A stretch of 64,000 bases of DNA from Paenibacillus guangzhouensis (GCF_009363075.1 NZ_CP045293.1:4610001-4674000); one strand, 5' to 3'. Shown: positions 7,956 through 17,812, numbered from the stretch's first letter. The notes: a model not told the origin generated them from the letters alone. Numbers and translations are program-made.

Positions 7956-9137
7956 TCAACCTCCTTGATGACTGCGAATCGTGCGTGGGATATGAAGTCC
8001 GATCCGCATCCCCGCATGAGGCGCCGATTGGATCGTCAGATGACCATCGACCAGCATCAACCGCTGTCTTAGACCTGCAATGCCGCTCCCGCTCGCCGAT
8101 TTAATCTCCTGTTCATCCATCCCTTGTCCATTGTCCGTTACGCGCAGAATCACGCTGCCCTCTTCAATCTCCAGCTCGGCCCGACATTCCGTCGCGCGGC
8201 TATGCCTTACGACATTCGTGAGCACTTCGCGGAAGCTCATGGCCAGGATCGTCTCTTGCAGTGGCGACAGCGGTGTTCGAACGGCTTGCGAAACAAGCTC
8301 AGCACCATTCCCCGTCTTGTCCGCTTTTACGTCATACACACGATCATCGATCATAAGCGCAATTCCCGCCGCAGCGCACAACGACCTCGCATGCGCATAC
8401 TCCTCCGCGAGACGCACCACGCGCATCTCCGTCACGAGCTCGCGCATTTGCTTCAACGCCGCCCTTGCGGTATCCGTGAGCTCGCGTGCTTCAGCCATCG
8501 CTTTCTCCGGCGCACGCGGAATTAGTTTCTCGGTGAGCTCGCCCTTCAGCGCAATGAGCGACAAGGTGTGCCCCAGCGTATCATGCAGTTCACGAGCAAT
8601 CCGCTGCCGCTCTTCTTGCTGCGCCATCCGCTCTAGCTGCTCGGTTGCCGCTTTGAGCCGCTCCGCCATCGTCTTGAACTTCGCCGCATTGCGAATGATG
8701 AAGGGCATAATGCATACCCCGAAGATCGGCGGAATCAGGATGAACAGCATCACCGAGCCAATTTTCTCAAAATACGGAATCGATGCCCATGTTGTTACGG
8801 CAGCGAACACAACGGCAACCACCATAATAAACCGAGGCCGCTGCTTGCTAAGCGGTAACGACAGAATGAATCCGAGATAGGCGGATCCTGGCTCATAGGC
8901 TATGACATAGAACAAGATGATCGCGAGTTGAACGATCAGAAAATGCTGCACATAACGCACTCTCCAGAACTGCTCGCGGTAGGCTGCAAGGAACACCACA
9001 AACAAAAGGAGCCCCGGCCATACGCTGGCAAGAGGCTCTCGAAGCATGAAAAACAATGGAATCACACAATTGGCAAGCGCGATATAAGGGACGATCCCTT
9101 CCCGCTCCGGGAATAACTTCCATGTACTCTTCTCCAC
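7956..9137 (-). CDS. DesK-like sensor histidine kinase
   Basis: This membrane kinase of 393 residues has four to five hydrophobic segments in its first 150 residues, a HisKA_3 phospho-acceptor ERQRIARELHDTLGHTLSL (about 176-194) and an ATPase domain with FREVLTNVVRHSRA and DNGQGMD. It resembles DesK/YvfT kinases that sense membrane state or membrane-active compounds. It starts with GTG immediately after the permease TAA and ends six bases before the regulator gene, so translation of the operon is tightly coupled. The signal is unknown; a lipid-active antibiotic exported by the linked ABC pump is a reasonable guess. Confidence 0.92.
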   Translation of the reverse strand: MEKSTWKLFPEREGIVPYIALANCVIPLFFMLREPLASVWPGLLLFVVFLAAYREQFWRVRYVQHFLIVQLAIILFYVIAYEPGSAYLGFILSLPLSKQRPRFIMVVAVVFAAVTTWASIPYFEKIGSVMLFILIPPIFGVCIMPFIIRNAAKFKTMAERLKAATEQLERMAQQEERQRIARELHDTLGHTLSLIALKGELTEKLIPRAPEKAMAEARELTDTARAALKQMRELVTEMRVVRLAEEYAHARSLCAAAGIALMIDDRVYDVKADKTGNGAELVSQAVRTPLSPLQETILAMSFREVLTNVVRHSRATECRAELEIEEGSVILRVTDNGQGMDEQEIKSASGSGIAGLRQRLMLVDGHLTIQSAPHAGMRIGLHIPRTIRSHQGG

Positions 9138-9878
9138 TTACAACGCTTCCCGTCTATTCAGAATATACCCTGATAATACCATAAATACGATACCAACGAC
9201 TAGGAGAATGACAACATCTAAGAGTGCCGGGCCGCTGCCGTTCAACATATTCCATGCCCCGTGTGCGTAACGGTAGGATGGCAGCCATTCGCCAACATTT
9301 TGCATCCATGCAGGCAAGGTATGAAGCGGCATCCATAGGCCTCCCAGAATCGCAAGACCCATTTGAAGAATATTTGCTATCGCAATGACCGCATCGGCAT
9401 TTTTCATCGTTCCGAGGAGAGAACCCATCGCCAAGAATGGCAAACTTCCAACCCATAACCAACCACCACAAATCAACCACTGACTAATCGACAAATCAAT
9501 GCTGTAGACCAAACCCGCAGCGCCGAAAATAACGGCAATCGTAAGCAAATGAACGATCATATGCGCAACCATCTTACTACCAATCCATGTGGAAGCTGTT
9601 AATGGCGTTAATTTCAACAAGCGAACCCAACCATCGCGGCGCTCATACGACAAGCGGATACCGAACTGGCTCATCGCCGTACCGATTAAGCTAAAGGCAG
9701 TCATCGAGATCATCGCGAATGGCGCATACGTCGTCGATTGCACTTTCATATCCGATCCATTCAAGCTGGCGAACAAGAAGTAGAAGCCGAGCGGCATGAG
9801 GATCGAGAAGAGTAGGAAGAAGGGACTGCGGATAATACGTAGACTTTCAGCTTTGGTCTGTGCGATAAACATATTCAT
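9138..9878 (-). CDS. ABC-2 type exporter permease
   Basis: This integral membrane protein of 246 residues has about six hydrophobic segments and belongs to the ABC-2 (YvfS/LnrM-like) group. It begins MNMFIAQTKAESLRIIRSPFF, where the short amphipathic start before the first membrane helix is typical. A GGAGG site precedes the ATG. Together with the upstream ATPase it forms an export pump, most likely for a peptide or lipid-like toxin. Only one permease gene is present, so the pump may be a homodimer. Confidence 0.88.
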   Translation of the reverse strand: MNMFIAQTKAESLRIIRSPFFLLFSILMPLGFYFLFASLNGSDMKVQSTTYAPFAMISMTAFSLIGTAMSQFGIRLSYERRDGWVRLLKLTPLTASTWIGSKMVAHMIVHLLTIAVIFGAAGLVYSIDLSISQWLICGGWLWVGSLPFLAMGSLLGTMKNADAVIAIANILQMGLAILGGLWMPLHTLPAWMQNVGEWLPSYRYAHGAWNMLNGSGPALLDVVILLVVGIVFMVLSGYILNRREAL

Positions 9879-9942
9879 AAGGGATCATCCTCCGTAGATT
9901 CATTTGTTTTTGTTCAATTAGGTGGTTTTTATCGTTAATGAT

Positions 9943-10824
9943 TTATTGTGTTAATACCCGGAACGCATCCCCGAGCTTCGCTGAGGAGACATCGATATCC
10001 GAAACGCCCCAGGACGATTTAAACAGTTCCGCGAGGATCTGATCCGTATCTTGAACATGCAATCGAATGCGGGCACCCGTGATCTCTACCTTCTCTACTC
10101 CAGGCAGCGTGAGCAGTTCAGCTTCTGTAACGATCGTCTGTGTGTGAAAAGAAATCGTGCGCAGCGCAGTTTGGGCTTTCAAGGCGGCCGGCGTGCCTTC
10201 CGCGACGACGCGTCCTTTGGCGATCATCGTGATATAATCCGCCACAGCATCCGCTTCCTCCAGGTCATGCGTTGTAAGGATTATCGTTCGTCCTCGTGCC
10301 GCCATCGCGCGAATCGTATCCCAGAAGCGGCCGCGTGCTTCAATATCCATGCCGACCGTCGGTTCATCCAGCAGGATCAGCTCTGGGTCACCTGCAAGGC
10401 ACTGTGCAAACGCAAGACGTCGGCGTTGTCCACCGGATAACGAGGACGCGCGTTTTTTCGCTTCGCCATGCAGCCCTGAGATGTCGAGCAGCTGCTCGAG
10501 CGAGAGCGGCTTCTTGTAGTAGCTGCGGAACAATTGGAGGACTTCATCCACTCGCAGCCCGTCTGGAGCTTTCGCATCTTGCATCATCGCCCCGACCCGT
10601 TCACGCAGGGCCTTGGTCCCCGCCGGTTGACCCAACACTTGAATACCTCCAGATGTTGGCTTCAGGAGCCCGAGAATCATCGAGATCGTCGTCGTCTTCC
10701 CTGCGCCATTCGGTCCGAGCAATGCTGTAATCTTTCCAGGCTCGAATGTCATGCTAATATGGTCTACTGCTTGAAAAGCACCGAACTTCTTCACGAGATC
10801 TTTAACTTCAATTGCATATGTCAT
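9943..10824 (-). CDS. ABC exporter ATP-binding protein (YvfR/LnrL-like)
   Basis: This ATPase has 293 residues, with Walker A GPNGAGKTT (about 36-44), signature LSGGQRRR (about 128-135), Walker B LILLDEPTVGMD and the switch histidine in LTTHDLEEAD. The extra C-terminal region after residue 220 is typical of drug- and lantibiotic-type exporters (DrrA/CcmA group). It is the first gene of the operon with permease, kinase and regulator. An AAAGGATG ribosome site precedes the ATG. The upstream region carries palindromic half-sites that may be the target of the linked DesR-like regulator. Confidence 0.93.
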   Translation of the reverse strand: MTYAIEVKDLVKKFGAFQAVDHISMTFEPGKITALLGPNGAGKTTTISMILGLLKPTSGGIQVLGQPAGTKALRERVGAMMQDAKAPDGLRVDEVLQLFRSYYKKPLSLEQLLDISGLHGEAKKRASSLSGGQRRRLAFAQCLAGDPELILLDEPTVGMDIEARGRFWDTIRAMAARGRTIILTTHDLEEADAVADYITMIAKGRVVAEGTPAALKAQTALRTISFHTQTIVTEAELLTLPGVEKVEITGARIRLHVQDTDQILAELFKSSWGVSDIDVSSAKLGDAFRVLTQ

Positions 10825-10912
10825 GGTTAATCATCCTTTATCGTAAGTGTTGTTGTTGCGTGTTCCTTATGACTTTATTGTAGGGGATCGCGAGGGACAC
10901 GAGTTAGTGGAC

Positions 10913-10945
10913 GATGTCAGAGATTCCATATGACAAATGTCAGAA
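10913..10945 (-). promoter_or_regulatory. Possible DesR-like operator upstream of the exporter operon
   Basis: A 12-bp palindrome TGACAAATGTCA (10931-10942) and a further ATGTCAGA half-site repeated 23 bp away (10914 and 10937) lie about 100 bp before the ATPase start. Two-base-spaced TGACA/TGTCA dyads suit NarL-type regulators. Assignment to the linked regulator is inferred. Confidence 0.45.
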
Positions 10946-11031
10946 ATGCAATATCCGCATAAAGTGGCACTTTGGCTTCGAAGTAATTCAGATACTTTGC
11001 GGGGGGCCTCGGTAACATGACATAACAAAAA

Positions 11032-11070
11032 AACAGCCCCATCAGGAATCATCCTGATGGAGGCTGTTTT
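11032..11070 (-). terminator. Terminator of the SLH subtilase gene
   Basis: A long hairpin with arms AACAGCC..CATCAGGA and TCCTGATG..GGCTGTT has a four-base loop. It is followed on the minus strand by seven T residues, 20 bases after the subtilase stop. Confidence 0.92.
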
Positions 11071-11089
11071 GCGATTATCGTTCTAGCGA

Positions 11090-14000
11090 CTAGTCGATAA
11101 ACTTGATTTTGGTTAGCAATTGATGAAGCGCAGCAGCAACCGTCTCACGCGTCGTTGCCATTGTCGGAAGGAACTGCCCTTTTTGCGCATCGTCTCCGTC
11201 AATAATGCCTGCCGAGGACAATGCCTTCACACTTTCCTTTGCATAATCGGAGATTTGGTCATCATCCGAATAGCCTTGGAACGACGGGTTAGATGCTTTT
11301 AATTCAATACCCGTTAACTTCAACGCACGTGCCAAAATGACCGTTAGCTCTTGACGCGTCACATTCGCATTCGGAGCGAATTGTCCATTGCCAAGTCCTT
11401 GAATCAATCCGGCTTGCGATGCAGCTGCGATATCACTTGCATACCACTCGAAGCCCTTCACATCCGAGAAGGTCGGAGCGGCAGAGTTCGTCCGCAAGCC
11501 AAGCGAGCGAACCAACAATGCCGTGAACTCAGCGCGAGTTAAGTTGTTCTTCGGTGCAAATGACGTCTCAGAAGTTCCATCGATAATCAACTTGTTCGCT
11601 AATGCCGTTATATCTGATGCAGCCCACGATGCAGCAATATCATCGAACTTCACCGTACGGCTTACCGCAGCAAATAACGAGAAGCCAGGACGTGATACAG
11701 TTACAATCGTCGTGCCGTCTTTTTGCGGTGTGAACACCGATGCCACAGGTGTAATTAGGCCGCTCTCTTCGAATAATACTCCTGCCGTATTCGGTTCCAC
11801 TGTGCCTGGAATAGAGAACGAACGCTTGATAAATGTTGCATGCGGCACTTGAACCGCTGTCCTTGTTGAATCTTTCACCCAGGATGCTTCGAATGCAACC
11901 GGCGTACCCAGTACCTTCGCACCAGGCAGCTTTGCCGCGAACTTCGCTTTTGCATCTTCAACCTGCTTCACGACCAACTCAAATCCTTGGCCTGCTGGCG
12001 CTTTGGTAAACACGGAGACAGGGATCGAAATCGCCGATCCTGCTGCACTGACGACCATGACGTTCTTCGATGGCATCGCTTGAAGCTGCTTGATCTGTTC
12101 CGCCGTCAACGTCAACTTCGTTGCAGTGCCTGCGTTCGCAGATCCGGTGAGAATGAATGCTGCGGATGAACTGCCCGCCGATTCAACGGCCTTTTTCAGA
12201 TCGCTGTCCGCAATCGTCACTGTCGTTACACCATCGGCTGTCGCCGATTTCGAGCTCACCGTAACTTGCTTCAAGCCTTGATCAATGACCGCACCCGCAA
12301 CCGGCGTTACAGTTGCTGTAGGTGTAGGTGAAGGCGTAGACGGACTTGGACTAGATCCTGAACCTGAACCCGTGCCTGGATCTGGCGTCGTTCCGCCACC
12401 TGTCGAGTTATCGACGCGGAATGATGTATAACCATAGTATTCGATTCGATTATCATCCTCGTCCTCAATCACATTTCCTTCTTCATCAACTTGCTGTCCA
12501 ACAGCAACGATTTTGTATATGCCATCTTTCAAGTAAGCTTTGGTCGGATTACCTGTAGCATCTAACACAAGTTTCCCTTTGCTATCAACGGGGTAGTATT
12601 CATTTGTAAGATTAAACGAATATACACCCTTGGCGAACCGATCAGCCAAATTATCTTTCACCATCTGATCAAAGACTCCTATCGTCACGTCATTCAGGTC
12701 AACGACGTCAGCTTCCAATAGATTCACATCATTGGTTGTTAGTCTGAAAGAGAGAGTCGTTGATTTCTGACTGCGGTTCGGATAAATGGTCGCATTCGTT
12801 AGAGCAACCTCTTGGACACCGAACCCCGTCTCAGGCGTGGAATCGCCAACGCGTACAACGAATGGCAAATGCAAGTCAGGAGCTCCAGGGCTCGTAAGTC
12901 GAACTTGTCCCCCATACCATTTCTCGTTTGGTACGTCTTTACCAACTGTTAGTTTTAGTTGGAACGACGATGCATGATTAGCAGAGACCTGAATGACATC
13001 CTGACTCAATTTAACATCTATGCCAGGGGTATTCCATACTAATGAAGCTGTATACGTCATCTCTTTTGAACTCATATTTTTTAGTTGCAGTGTCTTTACT
13101 GATGGCTGTGTTCCCGGAGACACCACGCCAAAACTCGCCGATGGGTTATAATTAATCACGTTCTGCGGTTTGTAGTTTTTGTCCAAAATCGTAATTGGTT
13201 CAAGCGCTTGCAGTAGTGCAGGCGTCTCCAACGCACGGTCTACATCAGCACGACCCGGACCTTGCTGGTAAACATCGTATCCTGGCAGCACCTCTGCTGT
13301 ATTGGCAAGTGCAGCTCGGATATCAAAAGGCGACCAGGTTGGGTGAGCTTGCTTCAACAATAAAGCTAAGCCTGCCACATGAGGCGTCGCCATACTCGTC
13401 CCGCTGATCCGATTGTATGCCTTCGCATAAGACACTCCCGGTTTGCCCTTGCCATACGCAGGCCATGTCGACAACACATTCACACCCGGACCCATAATAT
13501 CAGGCTTGATGCTCAAATTCGTATCCCCATTTGGTCCCCATGAAGTGAAATCTGCTAGTTTATCGCCAGAAATTGCACCAGTCGTAATCTTTTTATCGAT
13601 TTCAAAATGAAGTGAGGCTCCAGGATTCTCAAGAATCGTTCTAGCAAGCGCTCGGCCTTGTTCACCTTTCATATCAAACGTCGGAATAAACTCGTAACTG
13701 TCTCCGAAGTTCCCCCCATAATAAGTATCAAGGGTAGGCGAGATCTTCTCACTTAAGTCGGCCTGGGTAGGATCACTAGCCAGCGCCCTGCCATTAAAGA
13801 TCGCAATTGCTTTTGCTCCCTGTGCTTTTGCTTCCTTGATTTTATCAACGAAGGCATATGATCCTCGAGATACGAGTACGATTTTACCTGTGACATTCTT
13901 ACCGTCATAATCAGCCTTTGCTCCAAGCCCCGCATAGACAACCTCCTGAGGAGACGTTCCAATAATATTCACGAAATCTTCTCGCCCTGTCTCCCAAGCC

Positions 14001-15253
14001 ATCACGTTATAACCATATGTCATATATGTAACGCTAGTAACCGAAGGATCCGGATAATGCATGCTTGGCGTAACTACACCCGCGAATGTTTTGGTACCGC
14101 TTGTCACAGCACCTACCGCTATTGCAAGCTGCGATGTCGCTGGGGCTCCCATCGTGAAGTAGCCCGGCCCGGCATTTCCGTTCGCTATAACGGCTATAAC
14201 TCCCGTCAGTACAGCATTGTTGATCGCGATTGCATCTGGTGAATTAACATCCTTCTCGGCATCGGAACCAAGCGATAAGTTAATGACATCCATCCCGTCC
14301 TTGACGGCGCGTTCAATCCCGTCAATAACTTGTGCCGAGGAGCCTGATGCTCTTGTTGGTTGTTCCAAATTACGTCCAAGTACCTTGTATACATATAATT
14401 CGGCATCATAAGCGACGCCTCTTTGTGCGACATCACCCGATTTGTTGGCAAATCGCCCCACAATCGTCCCCGATACATGTGTACCGTGGGATGTACCTGG
14501 GAAACCTTTGTGATAATCTACATCTTCTTCAACCGTTAATGGAACTTCTTCATAAGGATCATTATCGTTATAGAATGAGTCATAGCCACCTTTATAAGCT
14601 GGTGCGATATCAGGGTGAGTATAATCCACACCCGTATCAATGACGCCCACTTTGAGCCCTGCGCCCGTCAGATCTTTAGCCCATGCTTTATTGGCTCCGA
14701 TCTGTTCTAGCGGAAAAGAATCATAGACAGGGTCCGCAGCGTTAGTATCGGATGTCTCGATTGGCATCGCATACCATGTCCGATTCTCTTGAATTGATTT
14801 CACGCCAGGGATCTGTGCAAGTGTTGGAATCTCATTGGCTGGTATTGTCACTTCAAATCCATTCAGAACTGTATTGTACGTATAATTCACTTGCAAGTTG
14901 ATTCCTTGATCTGACGCTTCATCCAGTACATCGGCTTGCTGAGACTTCACCGCTGACTCTGTCGCCGTCGAAGCGAGCGAACTAATCCCTTGCTTTGCCG
15001 CATATTTTCCTACCGCTGCAGGTTGCCCGGTAAGCTGAACAATCACTCGCACCTTATTCGTTGACTTTGTATTGATTTGCGGGGAAACATACGTTGGCTG
15101 AAGTGCTTCTGCCAGCATGCTGGTTACTTGATGACTTGGTAATTGAAAATTCGTCGTGTTCTCAGCTGATGCAAGTCCAGGAAGGGTACCGATTGTCAGT
15201 CCTAGAGCAAGTGTAAGCATCGGTAGTTTACGAGATAATCGTTTTCTCTTCAT
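11090..15253 (-). CDS. Cell-surface subtilisin-like serine protease with three SLH domains
   Basis: This secreted protease of 1387 residues is anchored to the cell wall. A signal peptide ends near ASA (about residue 29). An inhibitor-type propeptide (about 65-160) precedes the S8 catalytic domain. The catalytic Asp is in VGVIDTGVDYTHPD, the His in HGTHVSGTI and the Ser in GTSMATPHVAG. A protease-associated (PA) insert lies between His and Ser (ADYDGKNVTGKIVLVSRGSY). Fn3-like modules follow, then a Gly/Ser/Pro/Thr linker, a beta-rich region and three SLH repeats in the last 180 residues (for example FSDVKGFEWYASDIAAA). The architecture resembles Vpr/lactocepin-type proteases with S-layer anchoring. 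It is a single-gene unit with its own terminator, and probably digests environmental protein. Confidence 0.94.
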   Translation of the reverse strand: MKRKRLSRKLPMLTLALGLTIGTLPGLASAENTTNFQLPSHQVTSMLAEALQPTYVSPQINTKSTNKVRVIVQLTGQPAAVGKYAAKQGISSLASTATESAVKSQQADVLDEASDQGINLQVNYTYNTVLNGFEVTIPANEIPTLAQIPGVKSIQENRTWYAMPIETSDTNAADPVYDSFPLEQIGANKAWAKDLTGAGLKVGVIDTGVDYTHPDIAPAYKGGYDSFYNDNDPYEEVPLTVEEDVDYHKGFPGTSHGTHVSGTIVGRFANKSGDVAQRGVAYDAELYVYKVLGRNLEQPTRASGSSAQVIDGIERAVKDGMDVINLSLGSDAEKDVNSPDAIAINNAVLTGVIAVIANGNAGPGYFTMGAPATSQLAIAVGAVTSGTKTFAGVVTPSMHYPDPSVTSVTYMTYGYNVMAWETGREDFVNIIGTSPQEVVYAGLGAKADYDGKNVTGKIVLVSRGSYAFVDKIKEAKAQGAKAIAIFNGRALASDPTQADLSEKISPTLDTYYGGNFGDSYEFIPTFDMKGEQGRALARTILENPGASLHFEIDKKITTGAISGDKLADFTSWGPNGDTNLSIKPDIMGPGVNVLSTWPAYGKGKPGVSYAKAYNRISGTSMATPHVAGLALLLKQAHPTWSPFDIRAALANTAEVLPGYDVYQQGPGRADVDRALETPALLQALEPITILDKNYKPQNVINYNPSASFGVVSPGTQPSVKTLQLKNMSSKEMTYTASLVWNTPGIDVKLSQDVIQVSANHASSFQLKLTVGKDVPNEKWYGGQVRLTSPGAPDLHLPFVVRVGDSTPETGFGVQEVALTNATIYPNRSQKSTTLSFRLTTNDVNLLEADVVDLNDVTIGVFDQMVKDNLADRFAKGVYSFNLTNEYYPVDSKGKLVLDATGNPTKAYLKDGIYKIVAVGQQVDEEGNVIEDEDDNRIEYYGYTSFRVDNSTGGGTTPDPGTGSGSGSSPSPSTPSPTPTATVTPVAGAVIDQGLKQVTVSSKSATADGVTTVTIADSDLKKAVESAGSSSAAFILTGSANAGTATKLTLTAEQIKQLQAMPSKNVMVVSAAGSAISIPVSVFTKAPAGQGFELVVKQVEDAKAKFAAKLPGAKVLGTPVAFEASWVKDSTRTAVQVPHATFIKRSFSIPGTVEPNTAGVLFEESGLITPVASVFTPQKDGTTIVTVSRPGFSLFAAVSRTVKFDDIAASWAASDITALANKLIIDGTSETSFAPKNNLTRAEFTALLVRSLGLRTNSAAPTFSDVKGFEWYASDIAAASQAGLIQGLGNGQFAPNANVTRQELTVILARALKLTGIELKASNPSFQGYSDDDQISDYAKESVKALSSAGIIDGDDAQKGQFLPTMATTRETVAAALHQLLTKIKFID

Positions 15254-15460
15254 TACAAACTCTCCATTCGTAATAGAATCGTTTGATTACACTACCAAAA
15301 AACACAGATGAACTCCTTTCCACTTTTATACCAATTACCCTCCAAAACTAGCGAATAAATGGTATGTAGATTCTACCACTGGTTTAATATAAATTCTATA
15401 ATTATTTGTAAATTTTTACATTTATTAATCACGTTAATTGATAGATTAGAGATTTATACT

Positions 15461-15495
15461 AAAAAAACTCCCTGCCCTATCTCGAACAAGGAGTT
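15461..15495 (-). terminator. Hairpin with T run in the 15.25-15.73 kb gap
   Basis: Arms AACTCC (15466-15471) and GGAGTT (15490-15495) are followed on the minus strand by seven T residues. It lies 39 bases after the stop of the possible 32-residue frame at 15535-15633. The stem is short. The rest of the gap towards the subtilase start is AT-rich with no further gene. Confidence 0.55.
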
Positions 15496-15534
15496 AAATG
15501 CAAATTACAACATAATACATATATTTACATGTTA

Positions 15535-15633
15535 TTAATCTGTATACTTCACATCATCAAAACTCACGCTAGTCGGGATCTGTACAACGCTTATACGCAT
15601 CCTACCTCTGCTTTTTATCTCATCAATCATCAT
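15535..15633 (-). CDS. Possible small ORF of 32 residues, unknown
   Basis: This short frame starts MMIDEIKSRGRM and ends SFDDVKYTD. It sits between the terminator of the OFA transporter gene and another hairpin with a T run, so a transcript could begin and end around it. The ribosome site is weak. It could be a small protein, the end of a decayed gene, or chance. Confidence 0.25.
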   Translation of the reverse strand: MMIDEIKSRGRMRISVVQIPTSVSFDDVKYTD

Positions 15634-15667
15634 TATGGTGATAATATCTTCACTCTTCTGGAAGCAT

Positions 15668-15704
15668 TAAAAACACCCTCTCATCCTTCAAGGAGCGAGA
15701 GGGT
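15668..15704 (-). terminator. Terminator of the OFA transporter gene
   Basis: Arms ACCCTCTC (15675-15682) and GAGAGGGT (15697-15704) are followed on the minus strand by GTTTTT. It lies 22 bases after the transporter stop. Confidence 0.85.
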
Positions 15705-15726
15705 ATTTCGTTATATATTGCTACGA

Positions 15727-16962
15727 TTAACTGGCCTGCCGCTGCCGCAGCACAACAGCCTTCTCTTTCTTCCGTAACCGTCCCTCGCCCGGAGGCGTAA
15801 TGAACATCGCGATCAGCAGCGATACGGCACTCAATGCGGCAATGACGACGAACGTAACATGGAATCCGCCGAGCAGCGCCGACAGGAACGAACCCGTTAA
15901 CGCGCCAAGTCCGAAGCCTTGATAGATGATGCCGTAGTTCTTGCTCTGATTCTTCAATCCGAAGAAATCAGCCACAATCGCGGGGAACACTGTAATGTTG
16001 CCGCCGAAGCAGAAAGCGATCACGGACACGCAAGCGAAGAAGATAAGTTCGTTTAATTGAACGTAGTTTAATACAAGAACGGATACGGCTGTCGCGAAGA
16101 TCGCTCCTGTGACCACTTTCATCCGTCCGACCCGGTCTGACAATGCGCCAAGGATGATCCGGCCCATCGTATTGAAGATCGCGACCATCGCGACGGCATT
16201 GGCAGCCGTAGCCACGTCGAGCCCTGCCAGCTTCACGCCGATGTCTTTTACAATTCCGATCAAATACAAGCCACTCATACAAGCCGTGAAGAAGATAACG
16301 AACAGGAGATACGCTTCTTTGGTACGCAGCATTTCCCGAACAGTATAGTCGCGCTGCATTGTTTTCTTCGCATTCTGCTGTGCAGCATCCGTCACTACAA
16401 CAGCTTCACGAAGCAGGAAGGAACCGGCTGCAATCATCACCATCGCAATCACGCCCCAGTATAAGAACGTCTGCGATACGCCCACGGATGGAATCAAGCT
16501 CGCATTAACATATTTGAAGAGCAAGCTGCCTGTCCCAAACGCCCCGACCGAAATCCCGGACACGAGCCCTTTATGATTCGGGAACCACTTGATTAAATTC
16601 GATAGCGACGTAATATAGGCCGTACCGTCAGCGAAGCCTACCACGACGCCCATGAACAGATAGATCATCCAGAGCGATGAAGCCATCGAGCTCACCATCA
16701 ATCCAAGCCCTAACACGATTCCTGAAAAAAGAATGAGGCGCCGAAGGCCGATCCGTTCTTGGATTTTGCCGGCGAACAAGGTGGCGAAGGCGAGTGCGAA
16801 GCTCGTTATCGAGAACGTCATCGAAATGGAACTAAGCCCCCAGCCGAATTTCTCCTCTAACGGTTGGTTGAACAGACTCCATGTATAGATCGTTCCTAGT
16901 CCCATCTGAACGATAATTGTACCTAATACGATCAGCCAACGATTAACCTTTGGTGATTGCAT
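15727..16962 (-). CDS. MFS transporter of the oxalate/formate antiporter (OFA) family
   Basis: This membrane transporter of about 411 residues has twelve predicted hydrophobic segments. The start RWLIVLGTIIVQMGLGTIYTWSLF and the following FGW motif are diagnostic of OFA carriers (OxlT, E. coli YhjX). Members move small carboxylates such as oxalate, formate or pyruvate. The ATG was chosen behind GGGGAATCGTG. The gene lies directly downstream of a LytS/LytTR two-component system, with a repeat resembling the YpdB box between them. By analogy with YpdAB-YhjX it may be a pyruvate-induced carboxylate transporter. Substrate is inferred. Confidence 0.92.
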   Translation of the reverse strand: MQSPKVNRWLIVLGTIIVQMGLGTIYTWSLFNQPLEEKFGWGLSSISMTFSITSFALAFATLFAGKIQERIGLRRLILFSGIVLGLGLMVSSMASSLWMIYLFMGVVVGFADGTAYITSLSNLIKWFPNHKGLVSGISVGAFGTGSLLFKYVNASLIPSVGVSQTFLYWGVIAMVMIAAGSFLLREAVVVTDAAQQNAKKTMQRDYTVREMLRTKEAYLLFVIFFTACMSGLYLIGIVKDIGVKLAGLDVATAANAVAMVAIFNTMGRIILGALSDRVGRMKVVTGAIFATAVSVLVLNYVQLNELIFFACVSVIAFCFGGNITVFPAIVADFFGLKNQSKNYGIIYQGFGLGALTGSFLSALLGGFHVTFVVIAALSAVSLLIAMFITPPGEGRLRKKEKAVVLRQRQAS

Positions 16963-17010
16963 CACGATTCCCCGCTTTCATGCTGTACTTGTGTTCTTGT
17001 TGATGGCTTC

Positions 17011-17079
17011 ATTGTACAAGAGAAAGCGCAACCATAGCGGGAATCTGCATGAAATGACGTTAAATCGGAATGAACTGCA
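17011..17079 (-). promoter_or_regulatory. LytTR (YpdB-like) operator and promoter of the OFA transporter gene
   Basis: On the minus strand TGCAGTTCAT (17079-17070), an 11-base spacer and GTCATTTCAT (17058-17049) form a direct repeat. The E. coli YpdB box, as I recall it, is GGCATTTCAT-N11-GGCATTTCAC; the two halves match at eight of ten positions each and the spacing is identical. A -10 TACAAT lies at 17016-17011 with no good -35, as expected for an activated promoter. The box ends about ten bases before the -35 region. Confidence 0.78.
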
Positions 17080-17080
17080 T

Positions 17081-17812
17081 TTAGAGGTGCATGAGCTGCC
17101 TGAATTCCTTCACTTTGCTGCGGCTGACCGGAATTTCCTTCTCGCAATCGCGCAGGCGCAGCAGGTACGTATTGTTGAACCACGGGACGATCTCATGAAT
17201 TTGCTTCAGATTTACGGTAAAAGATCGGTGGCTGCGAAAAAACTGATCCTGCGGCAGCATCGCATGGAACTCCGAGATGCTCATCGGCATCGTGTATTGC
17301 CCGCTCTTCGTATAGACCTGCGTCACCTTCTCCTGTGCTTCCGCATAATAAATCTCCCCGGAGTCCGTCACGATAATGTTGTCGTTCTTCAGCAGGTTGA
17401 TGCGCTTGCTAGGCGCCACCGCCGGACGCGATCCAGTTGTCTCACCGCTTCTCGTATATGCCGCCTCCAGCTTCTGCAGCATGGCCGCGATCCGCCGTTC
17501 ATCGTAAGGCTTCAGAATATAATCGAAGGCTTCCAATTCGAAAGCCTGCGCCGCATGCTCTTTGTACGCCGTCGTGAAGACAATGAACGGTTTGCGTGCG
17601 AATTTGCTAATATTGTTCGCGAGCAGCATCCCATCTAGGGATGGGATATTAATGTCGAGGAAGATTGCATCCACCTCGTGCTCCTGCAGGTACTTCAAGA
17701 CGTCGAGTCCGTCGTCGAACTGTCCCACAATGTCGATCTGGCTGTGCTCTGTAATTAAATATTCTAGTTCTTCCCTAGCCAGCTCTTCGTCTTCTACGAT
17801 GATCGCTCTCAT
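17081..17812 (-). CDS. LytTR response regulator (YpdB/LytR-like)
   Basis: This regulator of 243 residues has a receiver domain ([16 protein letters not shown], with the phospho-Asp in [13 protein letters not shown] near residue 54, and the conserved KP in YILKPYDE) and a C-terminal LytTR DNA-binding domain with [13 protein letters not shown]. It overlaps the kinase gene by four bases and has an AAGGAGG ribosome site inside the kinase end. The next gene downstream is the OFA transporter, whose upstream region carries a LytTR-type direct repeat. It is therefore the probable activator of that transporter. Confidence 0.94.
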   Translation of the reverse strand: MRAIIVEDEELAREELEYLITEHSQIDIVGQFDDGLDVLKYLQEHEVDAIFLDINIPSLDGMLLANNISKFARKPFIVFTTAYKEHAAQAFELEAFDYILKPYDERRIAAMLQKLEAAYTRSGETTGSRPAVAPSKRINLLKNDNIIVTDSGEIYYAEAQEKVTQVYTKSGQYTMPMSISEFHAMLPQDQFFRSHRSFTVNLKQIHEIVPWFNNTYLLRLRDCEKEIPVSRSKVKEFRQLMHL

